DNA of 64,000 nt from Cedecea colo. Lineage in GTDB: Bacteria; Pseudomonadota; Gammaproteobacteria; Enterobacterales; Enterobacteriaceae. The position numbers were made by a program, and so were the translations under genes. Shown piece by piece: positions 28,738 through 37,421 of this stretch. Under the pieces are notes generated by a model. That model was not told where the DNA came from, did no database searches, and saw only the letters and a program-made list of their open reading frames with translations. How positions within the stretch are numbered: position 1 is the stretch's first letter; each line of letters begins with the position of its first letter. Location of the stretch: NCBI RefSeq assembly GCF_011808225.1, contig NZ_SOYS01000002.1, forward strand, positions 496,001 to 560,000, read 5' to 3'.

Positions 28738-31667
28738 TATTCCCTCGCTCTTGCTGATGCGGTTGTGTTGCGGGTGATGGCTTGCCGGATAGGCCCACCC
28801 CGGTCAAGGTCGGCAACAATCACGTCAACGGTAATTCCATTGCCGGTATTGTTTGCCTGAGCGTCAACCGTCGCTCCGGTGTAGTTCTGAATGTTGATAA
28901 CCACGCCTCCTCCGCTGCCTGCTCCCTGCACATCCTTGTTGCTGATGACAGAGCCATTATCTCCGGGGATCATGTACTGGCTGCCATTGCTGGCCTGGTA
29001 AATCTCCGGCATGCCACCTTCGCCGACCTGGTACATGCTGCCCGCTGATACCGGGCCGCCGTTTTTACGCTTTCCGGCTATACCGCCAGCCATCGCCATT
29101 GCAGCGATTACAGCACCAATACCAATGGCAGCAGCGCCACCGAACGAACCGATAGATGCAACAATAGCCGCAGGAGTCCAGGCGGCAGTTGTTACCGCCG
29201 CAGAGGAGACGCTGGCCGCCGTAGTCGTAGCTGTTCCCGCAACTGCTGCTGATGTTGTTGCTGCTGTTGCTGAAATTTGCGCCGCGCTCCCGGCAACTGC
29301 TGACTTGACCCATTCAACGCCCATTTGCACAAAGGAGTTTATGAGGCTGTTAATAGCGTTATTTGCAAGAGACGACATGGCCTCTTCGGCGCTCATGCTG
29401 CCAGTTACGATCCCGGTCAAGGCGTTGGATGCGTTTCCGGCGAGAGAGTCAAATGTAGCCGCTAGCGCCTCATTGCCTGCGTTCTGGTCGCGGAATAATT
29501 GCCACATGGCAGCAGTTCGCTGCTGCTCATATTCCGTGTTAGCCGCATTTCTAAGTGCTAAACCCTGCTGCTCCGTGATGGTTTTGTTGGCTTCGAATTG
29601 CTGAATGAGCGCCAGCTTCTGCGCGTTCTCATTTGCAAGCTGCTGTACCGGGTCAACAGTGCCTGCTGCTTGCTGTTGTGGTGTTACAGCCTGGTCGGCA
29701 CGTATCTTAGCCAGCGTAGCCTGATGCGTTTGTTCAAGGCGCTCAGAGGTGGAGTTGTATTGCTCCTGGCTGATTTTCTTGGCAGATAATGCAGTGTTGA
29801 GGTCGTCGACGTCCTGCTTATAGCCTGCGTTCTCTTTCGCTTCCGGGAGTAACTTCTCAGCAGCCGCCTGTGCCCGGATGGCGTTAGCTGTATCCCATTT
29901 TTTTGCAGCGTACTGGCCTGCCAGCGCAATCTGCTCTTGAGTTGCGCCTTTGCCGAGGGATTGCTGAGCGGTAAGAATTGACTGTTCGCGGCTTAATTCT
30001 TTGGTTGAACCTGCGGCCAACTCTGATTGCTGTTTCAGGTTGGCAAGCTTCTGAGCAATAGATTCTGCCTGTGATGCGCCTTTCTTATTCTGAGACAGGA
30101 GATCTTTCTGCGCCTGCGTATTTTTGTACGTGGCTGCAGCGTCAGATTCCATCTGCTTCGCGTGCGGATCATCCTTCGCAAACCCGGCATCCTCAGCAGC
30201 ATACTGAGCCTGAAGTTTAGCCCTGGCCTCTCCCTGCAGTTTTGACAGGGCAAGATTCCGCTCTGACTGCTTGATCAGGTTCTTCTGTCCGGCAGTGAGG
30301 TTATCCGTCTCTTGCTTAAGAGCTGCCACATTCCCTTTTGCAATTACTGCTTCGCGGGAAAGGCTAACAAGAGTGCCAATGAAAGCGGTCAATGCTGTCT
30401 GGCCTTTTTCTGTTGAACTCTGGGTATTCTGAAGTTCAGTTGCGAGGCGCTGCAATGCTTCTGGAGTTGGATTCTTGGCAATATCAGAAAGTTGTTTCGC
30501 AAAGTTGAACGCCTTCTGCTCTGATATAGCAAACTTATCCGCCACCGCGCCCACGGTGTTACCAATACTCAGCGTGGTAGCGTTAAATTCCTGACCCGCA
30601 CCAAATGCCTGCTTCATGGCCTTAGAGTAATCATCTGTCGTTATATTCAGAGAGGCGAGGCGCTTGTTAAACCCATCGACAGACGCATAACCGCCAGAAA
30701 ATGCTGAAAGAGCTTTATCACCAAACGACAGGATTGAGCTTGAAGCATCACTAATAGCTTTCGGTATTTTATTAATCGCTTCGTTGTACTCAAGGAGCGC
30801 CTGATTGCGCATGAGAGTAGCTACTTCTGCATTGGTCCTGGCAAGCAAAGCATACTTATCTGACAGCGCGGCCACGCCGTTCTGAGAGACGGTAATAACC
30901 TTATCCATCGCCTCAGCCGCATCTTTCAATGCATCCATGGCGTTTTTACCACCATTCAAGGATGTAATAAGAGTGCCAGCCACGACAGTGCTCAGGGCAA
31001 TAACGGCACCAATCACTGCCCCACCCGGCCCGAATGCCCCGGCTAGCTGAGAGCCCTGCTGAGAGAAAGCGACGAGCGCCGATTGACCACCTTGCACCTG
31101 AACAATGAAATCCTGAACCTGATAACCAGCCTGCTGCATACTTGACTTCCAGCCCTTATTACCCCCTATTGAGGTGGTTGTAGCCTTCTGCATATCAAAG
31201 AGGCGGCCAGTCAGTTCACCAATCTTCTGCTTTTCTTCGTCCGATGCTTTAGAGCCAGCACGCAATTGCGCTGCCAGAACCGCAGCGCTTCTTGCACCAT
31301 TCTCCTGAGCTTCATCCAGCACGGCGATCTGATTGCCAAGCATTTCAATAATTGATTCTGCACGACTAAATTCATTGCTTGCACTACCTGTGCCGCTTCG
31401 TGCCTCTGCCATAGCTCTCGTTATACCGCTGACATTGGTATTCAACTTTTTGAGTTGGTTATCCATGGAATTTGCATAACCTGCCAGCTCAGTAAATGCA
31501 CTACCCGTAGCTGATGTGCTTTTATCCAATCCATCAAGTTCTTTACCGGTATTATTTGATGAGCTATCAATCTGGCTAAGTGCGTTCTGAACATCCTTGG
31601 CGCCGTCGAGAAGTTGAGCGGTATCCAGAGAGATGGTGATATCAATTCCACCTAAATTTTCCGACAT
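28737..31667 (-). CDS. tail tape measure protein
   Basis: 976 aa, setting tail length. N-terminal two thirds are helical and Gln/Ala/Lys/Ser rich (coiled coil), with a hydrophobic stretch near residues 212-236 (GPGGAVIGAVIALSTVVAGT). A long Ala/Thr-rich hydrophobic region lies near residues 790-875. A lambda-H-type C-terminal domain ends with SAGSMYQVGEGGMPEIY. By the usual proportionality, 976 residues predict a tail of about 140-150 nm. It starts 18 bp after a terminator that closes the preceding accessory gene. Confidence 0.9.
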   Translation of the reverse strand: MSENLGGIDITISLDTAQLLDGAKDVQNALSQIDSSSNNTGKELDGLDKSTSATGSAFTELAGYANSMDNQLKKLNTNVSGITRAMAEARSGTGSASNEFSRAESIIEMLGNQIAVLDEAQENGARSAAVLAAQLRAGSKASDEEKQKIGELTGRLFDMQKATTTSIGGNKGWKSSMQQAGYQVQDFIVQVQGGQSALVAFSQQGSQLAGAFGPGGAVIGAVIALSTVVAGTLITSLNGGKNAMDALKDAAEAMDKVITVSQNGVAALSDKYALLARTNAEVATLMRNQALLEYNEAINKIPKAISDASSSILSFGDKALSAFSGGYASVDGFNKRLASLNITTDDYSKAMKQAFGAGQEFNATTLSIGNTVGAVADKFAISEQKAFNFAKQLSDIAKNPTPEALQRLATELQNTQSSTEKGQTALTAFIGTLVSLSREAVIAKGNVAALKQETDNLTAGQKNLIKQSERNLALSKLQGEARAKLQAQYAAEDAGFAKDDPHAKQMESDAAATYKNTQAQKDLLSQNKKGASQAESIAQKLANLKQQSELAAGSTKELSREQSILTAQQSLGKGATQEQIALAGQYAAKKWDTANAIRAQAAAEKLLPEAKENAGYKQDVDDLNTALSAKKISQEQYNSTSERLEQTHQATLAKIRADQAVTPQQQAAGTVDPVQQLANENAQKLALIQQFEANKTITEQQGLALRNAANTEYEQQRTAAMWQLFRDQNAGNEALAATFDSLAGNASNALTGIVTGSMSAEEAMSSLANNAINSLINSFVQMGVEWVKSAVAGSAAQISATAATTSAAVAGTATTTAASVSSAAVTTAAWTPAAIVASIGSFGGAAAIGIGAVIAAMAMAGGIAGKRKNGGPVSAGSMYQVGEGGMPEIYQASNGSQYMIPGDNGSVISNKDVQGAGSGGGVVINIQNYTGATVDAQANNTGNGITVDVIVADLDRGGPIRQAITRNTTASARARE

Positions 31668-31685
31668 TTACCTTTCTCCGGGCGT

Positions 31686-31709
31686 AAAAAAACCCTCCGC
31701 AGAGGGTTT
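31686..31709 (-). terminator. terminator closing the periplasmic accessory gene
   Basis: Perfect stem AAACCCTC/GAGGGTTT with a 4-base loop and a run of seven T, between the 100-aa gene and the tape measure gene. Strong intrinsic terminator inside the late operon. Confidence 0.88.
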
Positions 31710-31725
31710 AGGTTTCATTATGATT

Positions 31726-32028
31726 TCAGGGCGTTAATGTTTTGATATATTCGGATACTTCTTTGGCTGAATCACATTGATATTTTAATTTTTCATCCAT
31801 TTTGCCTCGAAGTTCCTTGTTTTCTTCGCACATTACATTGAGGGCAGATAAATTATTTACTGCCATTAACAATGTCCTTATGCCTCTCTGGCACTCCGCT
31901 TTATTCGCATGATCAGCACACAGGACGTCAGGTGCGCTTTTTATCTGTTTTAGCGCATCGTTTTCCGCGCTTGCTAGCGTAGAAGTTGATGCTATTAATA
32001 ATGCAAGAATCAATTTCCTCATGTTCAC
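31726..32028 (-). CDS. putative periplasmic accessory (moron) protein
   Basis: 100 aa. The signal peptide is clear (MRKLILALLIASTSTLASA, cleavage before EN), followed by a ~77-residue helical domain with four cysteines (VLCADH, AECQRG, VMCEENK, YQCDSAK) that could form two disulfides. I do not recognise the family. It lies between tail chaperone-type and tape measure genes, is more A/T-rich than they are and has its own terminator. This fits a lysogenic-conversion or superinfection-exclusion gene. Confidence 0.7.
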   Translation of the reverse strand: MNMRKLILALLIASTSTLASAENDALKQIKSAPDVLCADHANKAECQRGIRTLLMAVNNLSALNVMCEENKELRGKMDEKLKYQCDSAKEVSEYIKTLTP

Positions 32029-32095
32029 ACTCTATTAGTAACGGTTTGTCACATCGTATCAGATGGATAGCGCAATAAAACGCAAATTTAAATCA

Positions 32096-32776
32096 TCATG
32101 ACTGCTGGCGTATTTCCCGATCCATCATTTGCCGCCAACGCCGCTCGTCATCATCCATAACTTCGTCGTATTCTTCGCGCGTCAGGCCTTTTTGATTAGG
32201 ATATTTGGCGTTAAGTAAGAGGGCGAACTCAGTCATTGTCAGATGCGCCGCATCCTCTCTTGTCATTTCAAAGTGAGTACGGGCTGCATTAATGTATTCC
32301 ATGGCATTAAACTCTGCCGTAGTCGTTGAGCTTTCGTGTCGCTGTAGCTTTCTGACCTTCGCCTTGCCGATTACACCGTGCGTCATCAGATGTTGAGCAA
32401 TGATGATAATGTCGTTGCGGCTTAGCTTCCCAGGACGATAAACGATGTATCGCGACCACCCCTTCCATTCGCCAATCATTGGGGTTATGTCTTCTTCGCA
32501 ACAGGCTTGTAGCACCTGCATTGAGACAGAAAGTACCTTCTCAGCCATGCGGTAGATTTGTGGTGACATCCAGTCAGGCAGCATGCCAAGGTGCGCGGCA
32601 CATAAAGCGAGGAGATGTTGAACGTCACTACCATGAATCGTTGCATAGGCAGCAACTATTTCCTCAGGCGATCCAATCCGGGTCATTGCTGAGAAAGAGG
32701 GCCGTAGAATAAATTCCTTATTACCATCCACGCGGTCGCTTAGCACAACCTCGCCCAAATCTGTTAACGGTGTCAT
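32096..32776 (-). CDS. tail assembly protein (DUF6246-like)
   Basis: 226 aa between the tail tube and tape measure genes, the position of the tail assembly chaperones (lambda G/GT). Helical, acidic C terminus (YDEVMDDDERRWRQ). I see no clear slippery sequence or second reading frame for a G-GT style frameshift. Family name is from memory and uncertain. Confidence 0.65.
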   Translation of the reverse strand: MTPLTDLGEVVLSDRVDGNKEFILRPSFSAMTRIGSPEEIVAAYATIHGSDVQHLLALCAAHLGMLPDWMSPQIYRMAEKVLSVSMQVLQACCEEDITPMIGEWKGWSRYIVYRPGKLSRNDIIIIAQHLMTHGVIGKAKVRKLQRHESSTTTAEFNAMEYINAARTHFEMTREDAAHLTMTEFALLLNAKYPNQKGLTREEYDEVMDDDERRWRQMMDREIRQQS

Positions 32777-32797
32777 TTGGCCTCCATAATCATTATC

Positions 32798-32820
32798 AAA
32801 GGCATCACCCGGATGCCTTT
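32798..32820 (-). terminator. hairpin after tail tube gene
   Basis: Stem AAAGGCATC/GATGCCTTT with a 5-base loop just after the tail tube stop. No long T run follows; it may act as an mRNA-stabilising end or weak terminator. Confidence 0.5.
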
Positions 32821-32828
32821 TGGATTAA

Positions 32829-33587
32829 TTACGGAGCCTCAGTTACTGTAACTTCGCATGTATCTGTGAAACCGCCATCTGCTGTTGTAGCCGTAATGGT
32901 GGCTGAACCTTCTTCAGCAATGATTGTTACAAGGCCAGTAGGGCTTACCGTTGCGATGGCTGGATCTGAACTTTCCCAGGTGACAGACTTATTAGTGGCG
33001 TCATTAGGCTCTACCATTGCTCCGAGTTGCTGTGTGGCACCAACAACAAGTGATGCGGTAGCCGGAGTTACTGTTACGCCAGTTGCCGCGATAGAATTAG
33101 CCACCTCAAAAACGACCGTGTCAGCGTCGTAAACCTTCCACTCACCGGAGAATGTGGAGATATCGCTTGTACCGAAATCACCAGACCATGAGGTTGTGTT
33201 GAAATACCCCATGATATAGGTGCCCGCATCTTCTCCAGCGAAATCAAAACGCACCCACACAGTAGGCTGGCGACCAGCCTGCACTTCGTCGAAAATGTAT
33301 TTCGACATTCGCATTGCGCCGACTTCTACTGATTTATCAGCCTTACGAAACTCACCATCACCAGAGATGGTGAAGTCCATGTTATTGACGAGGTTCTCTA
33401 CCAGCCCTTTGGAATCATCCGCCTCTGAGTTGACAGTGTTCATTGAGTAGTCGAAACCTTTCGTAGTCATTGCACCAAGACGCTTCCATTCGGAAAGCGC
33501 AGGTACAGCATCCGGGCAGCCGAAGGCCATGCGGAGCACAGCTACTTTCCCGATCAGCTTGCCAAAATCGTTAGCACAGCCTTGCAT
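32829..33587 (-). CDS. major tail tube protein with C-terminal Ig-like domain
   Basis: 252 aa. Residues ~1-160 form the tube domain (MGYFNTTSWSGDFG). Residues ~165-250 are a bacterial Ig-like fold of the Big_2 type (VTVTPATASLVVGATQQL, VTWESSDPAIATVSPTGLV, ITATTADGG). Such Ig domains decorate the outside of tails and bind carbohydrates weakly. The gene is flanked by hairpins on both sides, which may tune its high expression. Confidence 0.85.
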   Translation of the reverse strand: MQGCANDFGKLIGKVAVLRMAFGCPDAVPALSEWKRLGAMTTKGFDYSMNTVNSEADDSKGLVENLVNNMDFTISGDGEFRKADKSVEVGAMRMSKYIFDEVQAGRQPTVWVRFDFAGEDAGTYIMGYFNTTSWSGDFGTSDISTFSGEWKVYDADTVVFEVANSIAATGVTVTPATASLVVGATQQLGAMVEPNDATNKSVTWESSDPAIATVSPTGLVTIIAEEGSATITATTADGGFTDTCEVTVTEAP

Positions 33588-33603
33588 GTGTTACCTCTCA
33601 AAT

Positions 33604-33627
33604 AAAAAAGGCCGCCCGTAGGCAGCC
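33604..33627 (-). terminator. intrinsic terminator upstream of tail tube gene
   Basis: Stem GGCTGCC/GGCGGCC (one G-U pair), TACG loop, then six T. Lies between the tail terminator gene and the tail tube gene; must be read through by Q-modified polymerase. Confidence 0.82.
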
Positions 33628-33647
33628 TAGATGGTGTGAAATTAAAT

Positions 33648-34028
33648 TTAATCGCCGTAAACGCAGCGGAATCTAAGGGAGAAAACTATTCGTCCTTCAG
33701 TGGTTGGCATGGGGCTGGGGATGCCCATGGACTCGATATAGTTCAAGCATTCGTCTTTGGTAGGGTTTGCCCGCACATAGTCAATGATTTGCTGCATGCG
33801 CTCAGCAGCGCCCTTCCTGTTTTCTTTAGCACCCACAATCGTTACATCGACATAGTAATCTGAGGAAATATCATCACGTATTGGTGTGCCCCCCCCGGGC
33901 GAGAACACAATAAACGCATCCTTCAGGTTGCCAGTATCCTCGAATAACAGAAGCTGAACTTTGTATCCCGCAGTAAGACCAGCATCGACAAGCATGTTCC
34001 TTACGCGCTCATACATAGATGGAGTCAT
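33648..34028 (-). CDS. tail terminator-like protein
   Basis: 126 aa, located between the HK97-gp10-like gene and the tail tube, the usual place of the tail terminator (lambda U, DUF3168-type). Four-base overlap with the gene upstream. Identification is positional, supported by size and by the mixed alpha/beta pattern. Confidence 0.65.
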   Translation of the reverse strand: MTPSMYERVRNMLVDAGLTAGYKVQLLLFEDTGNLKDAFIVFSPGGGTPIRDDISSDYYVDVTIVGAKENRKGAAERMQQIIDYVRANPTKDECLNYIESMGIPSPMPTTEGRIVFSLRFRCVYGD

Positions 34029-34489
34029 GGCTTAAGTTCCTTCTTGTAGATGTCCTTGATTGTGTCTTTATTCTTTTCCAGCGCCTTCACAAGGAATTGC
34101 GGCTCCCCATGCGGGTCCCAATAGTTACCCTGCCCCGTTCCTCCACCAAATGCTTTAGGCTTTTGTGGTCCAACTGATGAGCGATTGCTGGTCATGCCAA
34201 AGTCAGCGCGCGGCTGACCTTTTAACTTGCCAGATGCGTTGTGCACGGCCTTAGCATATTCAGCGGTGTACCCAAGCGTGCCCACTATTCCACTGGAACT
34301 GGTTTCCATGTTTTTAAACTGTGAGTTGATAAGGGTAGAGGTGTCTACAGGAGTTATTGCTGCGGCATCTGCCCCAACCACACTGAGAGACATGTATGTA
34401 GCCCGAGCGGCCTTTTTGCCCTGGATATCATCTATGATCTTGTTCAGATTCCTGACGACCTGGCTGATGCCTTTAACCTTCGCTCCCAT
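34025..34489 (-). CDS. HK97 gp10-like neck/head-tail joining protein
   Basis: 154 aa. Segment AEYAKAVHNASGKLKGQPRADF and the C-terminal basic helix fit the HK97-gp10 family of head-tail joining proteins. ATGA overlap with the following gene. Confidence 0.72.
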   Translation of the reverse strand: MGAKVKGISQVVRNLNKIIDDIQGKKAARATYMSLSVVGADAAAITPVDTSTLINSQFKNMETSSSGIVGTLGYTAEYAKAVHNASGKLKGQPRADFGMTSNRSSVGPQKPKAFGGGTGQGNYWDPHGEPQFLVKALEKNKDTIKDIYKKELKP

Positions 34490-34491
34490 AG

Positions 34492-34839
34492 CTACACCCC
34501 CGTAATGATTGACCAGTCATCTTCAACGCCATCGAGCGTGTCATTCCACTGTGTAGATGCTCTGACTTCATCGGCCTTTGTGTTTAACGGGTCTGGGTCT
34601 GTGCTTTCCCCGATGAGGATGTAATCACCCTCCTCAGCCAGTGCAAACGCAGTAAAGAATGTGTTTTTGACAACAACCTCTTTACCCATAGAGACAAGCT
34701 TTGCAGATATGCCGCCAATGTAGTCACACATGATGATTATTGGCGCCGCGTACCCGAGAGGGTCGCCATATTCATCGGTGCCGAGCTTCTTCCAGAATGT
34801 GCATGGTTTGTTGTAGCTCCACTGCGCTGCGCTGCTCAC
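34492..34839 (-). CDS. head-tail connector-type protein, GTG start
   Basis: 115 aa beginning at GTG 34839 (M/VSSAAQWSYNKPCTFW). GGAGG six bases upstream decides this start; the longer frame to 34917 overlaps an upstream gene and is Arg/Ser rich without family character. Position suggests a head-closure or stopper protein. Confidence 0.65.
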   Translation of the reverse strand: MSSAAQWSYNKPCTFWKKLGTDEYGDPLGYAAPIIIMCDYIGGISAKLVSMGKEVVVKNTFFTAFALAEEGDYILIGESTDPDPLNTKADEVRASTQWNDTLDGVEDDWSIITGV

Positions 34840-34960
34840 CAGAAACCTCCATCTGTAAAGTGGCTGGCCCCGTGACTTTCTGGCCGTCGATAAAGAATGA
34901 AAACTTCGAGGTGTCAAAAACCTGAATTTCTCTTTCTTCTGTTTTGCTTTTCTGGAACAT
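34772..34960 (-). CDS. small conserved phage protein
   Basis: 62 aa (MFQKSKTEEREIQVFDTSKF ...). The segment FSFFIDGQKVTGPATLQMEV looks structured. It overlaps the next gene by 68 bases and begins one base inside the DUF551 gene's end. Unknown function. Confidence 0.5.
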   Translation of the reverse strand: MFQKSKTEEREIQVFDTSKFSFFIDGQKVTGPATLQMEVSGEQRSAVELQQTMHILEEARHR

Positions 34961-35130
34961 CACTCTCTCCATTGGTTTACGACAGCGCCGCTCTCACGAA
35001 TGCGCTTGCAGTTAATCACCCATTCGCCTCTGCTGTTTACGTAACCGGTAGTCTCGCGGCCCGTGTCAGTGCGAACCCAAACGCGGGAGAATGGTTTGGG
35101 TAATCGGTCAGTGACCGGCACCCAATCCAT
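34960..35130 (-). CDS. DUF551-like protein
   Basis: 56 aa starting MDWVPVTDRLPKP, the DUF551 hallmark ('W.PVTERLP'). Common as small accessory genes in enterobacterial phages; function unknown. TGATG overlap with the upstream gene sets the start at 35130 rather than the frame from 35367. Confidence 0.75.
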   Translation of the reverse strand: MDWVPVTDRLPKPFSRVWVRTDTGRETTGYVNSRGEWVINCKRIRESGAVVNQWRE

Positions 35131-35510
35131 CAGCAGCCACCCACGACGAGGAAAAGGCCCACGCTTGAGCCAATATCTATCGGCAAGCTGGCAGTGCATC
35201 CAGAAGTATCCAGCGCAGCAAGAGAATCCCGCATGCTGGTAACATCGCCGCTGTATTCGAACGACCGCGACGCCCCTGAAGGCGCTGACTGTGATTTGAT
35301 GCGCTGACTGTATGCGGTTAACGCCATTAGGGTGACGGCGTAAACCTGAATCAGCATGACATCGCAATCATCGTAGCCAGCCGCCTCCAGGCACTCCTGA
35401 ATGCTGTCCAGTTTGCAGAGGTAGGCGTCAATCATGAACTCAGGGATAGAGTAGCCGAGTGCAGATAGCTGCTGCTTCACCTGCTCGGCTGTTATCTGCA
35501 CTACTGCCAT
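35130..35510 (-). CDS. head-tail adaptor-type protein
   Basis: 126 aa, helical N terminus (ITAEQVKQQLSALGYSIPEF) as in Ad1-type connector proteins located after the major capsid gene. It follows the 121-aa gene by 2 bp. Role inferred from position. Confidence 0.65.
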   Translation of the reverse strand: MAVVQITAEQVKQQLSALGYSIPEFMIDAYLCKLDSIQECLEAAGYDDCDVMLIQVYAVTLMALTAYSQRIKSQSAPSGASRSFEYSGDVTSMRDSLAALDTSGCTASLPIDIGSSVGLFLVVGGC

Positions 35511-35512
35511 AG

Positions 35513-35878
35513 TTACTTACCTTTTTTAATGGCTTCTGCCAGTGCCGCTTCTGCTTCATCCGCACGTTTGGTTTCTGCTGCCAGTGCTGCGGCGTGAGCC
35601 TTTTCCTTCGCTTCACCATCGGCTTTGAGTTTTTCGTTCAACTCCAGTGCGTCGGCGAGTTGCTTTTGCAGACCAGTAAGGTCACCTGATTTAGCGGAAG
35701 GGGTTGCCACTTCGAAGGTAAGCTTCTCACCTTTCTTCTTGTCGGTTTCCTTCGCTTTACCGGCCTTAATCCAGCGTTCTGCGGTTGCTTCGTCTACATC
35801 GACCACAGCGCCGACCTCCAGCTTGCGGAGATCGGCACCGGCGTGCAGGTTGCTTGCCACGATTTCTACCAGTGCCAT
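35513..35878 (-). CDS. phage protein with C-terminal coiled coil
   Basis: 121 aa. N-terminal ~45 residues (AGADLRKLEVGAVVDVDEAT) are compact; residues ~65-118 are an Ala/Glu/Lys coiled coil. Sits 9 bp after the capsid gene. May be a capsid-associated or decoration protein; not recognised with certainty. Confidence 0.6.
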   Translation of the reverse strand: MALVEIVASNLHAGADLRKLEVGAVVDVDEATAERWIKAGKAKETDKKKGEKLTFEVATPSAKSGDLTGLQKQLADALELNEKLKADGEAKEKAHAAALAAETKRADEAEAALAEAIKKGK

Positions 35879-35887
35879 GTTTTATCC

Positions 35888-36973
35888 TTAGCTCGACGCG
35901 TGAATGACGGAGTACTTGTTGTTGATGTCCTGCTTAACCATCAGGCCCATCGCGCCCCAGGTGCGCCAGATGTAATCGCTGTTGTATTCAGGACGAGGAG
36001 AAGCAACAGTGCCGATTGCCTGACCGACGATAGGAGCGATAACGCCAGCACCCAGCGGCACGATGACGATTTCGTTACCGGTTAACTGACTGTCTTCTTT
36101 GATTGCCGCCACTCCGGTCAGCTTCATGATTTCATTCATGATGGTGCCCGATTGGAAGTTGTCAGAGAAGTAGCGCTCCAGATTGGAGATGATTTCACCG
36201 GACACATACCAGGTCTGCTCGGCATACTGGCTGTTGATGCGTCGCATCTGGTCACGCAACGCGATCGCGCCATCACGAATAGCCTGTGAGGTTGCTGTGC
36301 CAGAGGTAAAGTCGATGTTCAGGCCGGAAGCGCCCAGGTCGATTTGAGCAACACGCTCATCGTCTTTCAGTCCTTTCCATGTCAGACCGTCGAACACCGC
36401 GAAGTTACCCGCTTTATCGCGGAAGCCGTTAAAGATGTAATCGACATAACGACGCTGCACGTCCTCTACCGAGCCACGCTGTGCGTCAGACTGCGACTGC
36501 AACGCCTGAGGACTGTTGAAGATCGGATCACGCCATTCGAATTTAAATCCGGAGTCATGAATAGGAACCATGGTGCCGTCGAAGGTGTAACTACGAGCGT
36601 CAAGCGCCGCGCCTACCTGGCCGGACATGGAAGTGTGAGCCCAGCCACGACCACCGGTGCGAGCGTAATCGTAACGCGATTGTTCGATACGAACAGACCG
36701 TGACAGCGGCATTATGTCGTTGAACAAAGTGAACTCAGTGTTCGGTTCGAACTGCTGAAGAACTGTGGTATCAAAAGCGCGGTACAGGCGACGAATATCA
36801 TCAACTGCGTTAATAGCATCCAGATGACCATTCTCGCCAAATCGCGTGCGAGCCAGGAAGTCAGCCGCCGCCTGCGCACTGGCATTACGCTCGTTTTGCA
36901 GGTTGTTGAACTGCCACTGGTTAACTTCTGCGTTACCGGTCTTTTCGCCGATAGACTTGGAGAATACAAACAT
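35888..36973 (-). CDS. major capsid protein (DUF2184-like)
   Basis: 361 aa. It lies after the protease/scaffold and decoration genes, the usual capsid position. N-arm is helical (NQWQFNNLQNERNASAQAAA), followed by LFNDIMPLSRSVRIEQSRYDYA. It does not look like lambda E or HK97 gp5 but like the capsid family grouped with DUF2213 proteases and DUF1073 portals. Confidence 0.82.
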   Translation of the reverse strand: MFVFSKSIGEKTGNAEVNQWQFNNLQNERNASAQAAADFLARTRFGENGHLDAINAVDDIRRLYRAFDTTVLQQFEPNTEFTLFNDIMPLSRSVRIEQSRYDYARTGGRGWAHTSMSGQVGAALDARSYTFDGTMVPIHDSGFKFEWRDPIFNSPQALQSQSDAQRGSVEDVQRRYVDYIFNGFRDKAGNFAVFDGLTWKGLKDDERVAQIDLGASGLNIDFTSGTATSQAIRDGAIALRDQMRRINSQYAEQTWYVSGEIISNLERYFSDNFQSGTIMNEIMKLTGVAAIKEDSQLTGNEIVIVPLGAGVIAPIVGQAIGTVASPRPEYNSDYIWRTWGAMGLMVKQDINNKYSVIHASS

Positions 36974-36982
36974 AGCTGCCCC

Positions 36983-37417
36983 TTACTTGATTACGACACG
37001 AAGCAGGTCGCCTGCTGCCGCTGTATATGATTTATCTTCTTCCACATAGCAACGAACAGACTCATCCTCAGCGGCTACTTTCACTTGTCCATTTGCAATG
37101 GATAGGGCCTGGCCTTTGGTGTAAGTGCCTGCTGCTGCTCGTACGTTTAAGAACATGCCAGGAAGTGGCTGAATACCAACAACTAGCTCGCCAATCGGAA
37201 TCGAATCATCAACTGACAGGCATCGCAGATAGTCTTTGTTTGCAACATAAAGGATTGCGGCTTCATTCCCGTCTACAGAAGCTGTGAATTTATCAGCAGC
37301 GCTGAAGAAACCGATTGTGCCCGGAGGTGTGGCAGCCACAGCAGCGCCCTCACGATTGAGCAGCGGATTGGGGAATACACCACCAGCGTGGATTACATGC
37401 TTTCCATCTTTAGCCAT
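36983..37417 (-). CDS. structural cement/decoration protein
   Basis: 144 aa, beta-rich and Ala/Gly/Val rich (VGIQPLPGMFLNVRAAAGTY), sitting between protease and capsid genes as decoration proteins do. Start at 37417 is set by CCGGAGTAATAAA; the 20-residue longer form overlaps the upstream stop. Confidence 0.68.
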   Translation of the reverse strand: MAKDGKHVIHAGGVFPNPLLNREGAAVAATPPGTIGFFSAADKFTASVDGNEAAILYVANKDYLRCLSVDDSIPIGELVVGIQPLPGMFLNVRAAAGTYTKGQALSIANGQVKVAAEDESVRCYVEEDKSYTAAAGDLLRVVIK

Positions 37418-37421
37418 TTTA

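Noticed and set aside
29011-29604. 197-codon plus-strand ORF inside the tape measure gene
   Set aside because: Ala/Pro-rich antisense shadow of the Ala/Thr-rich tape measure region.
32096-32776. Programmed frameshift like lambda G-GT in the tail assembly gene
   Set aside because: No slippery heptamer with a usable second frame was seen; the next gene downstream is an unrelated secreted protein.
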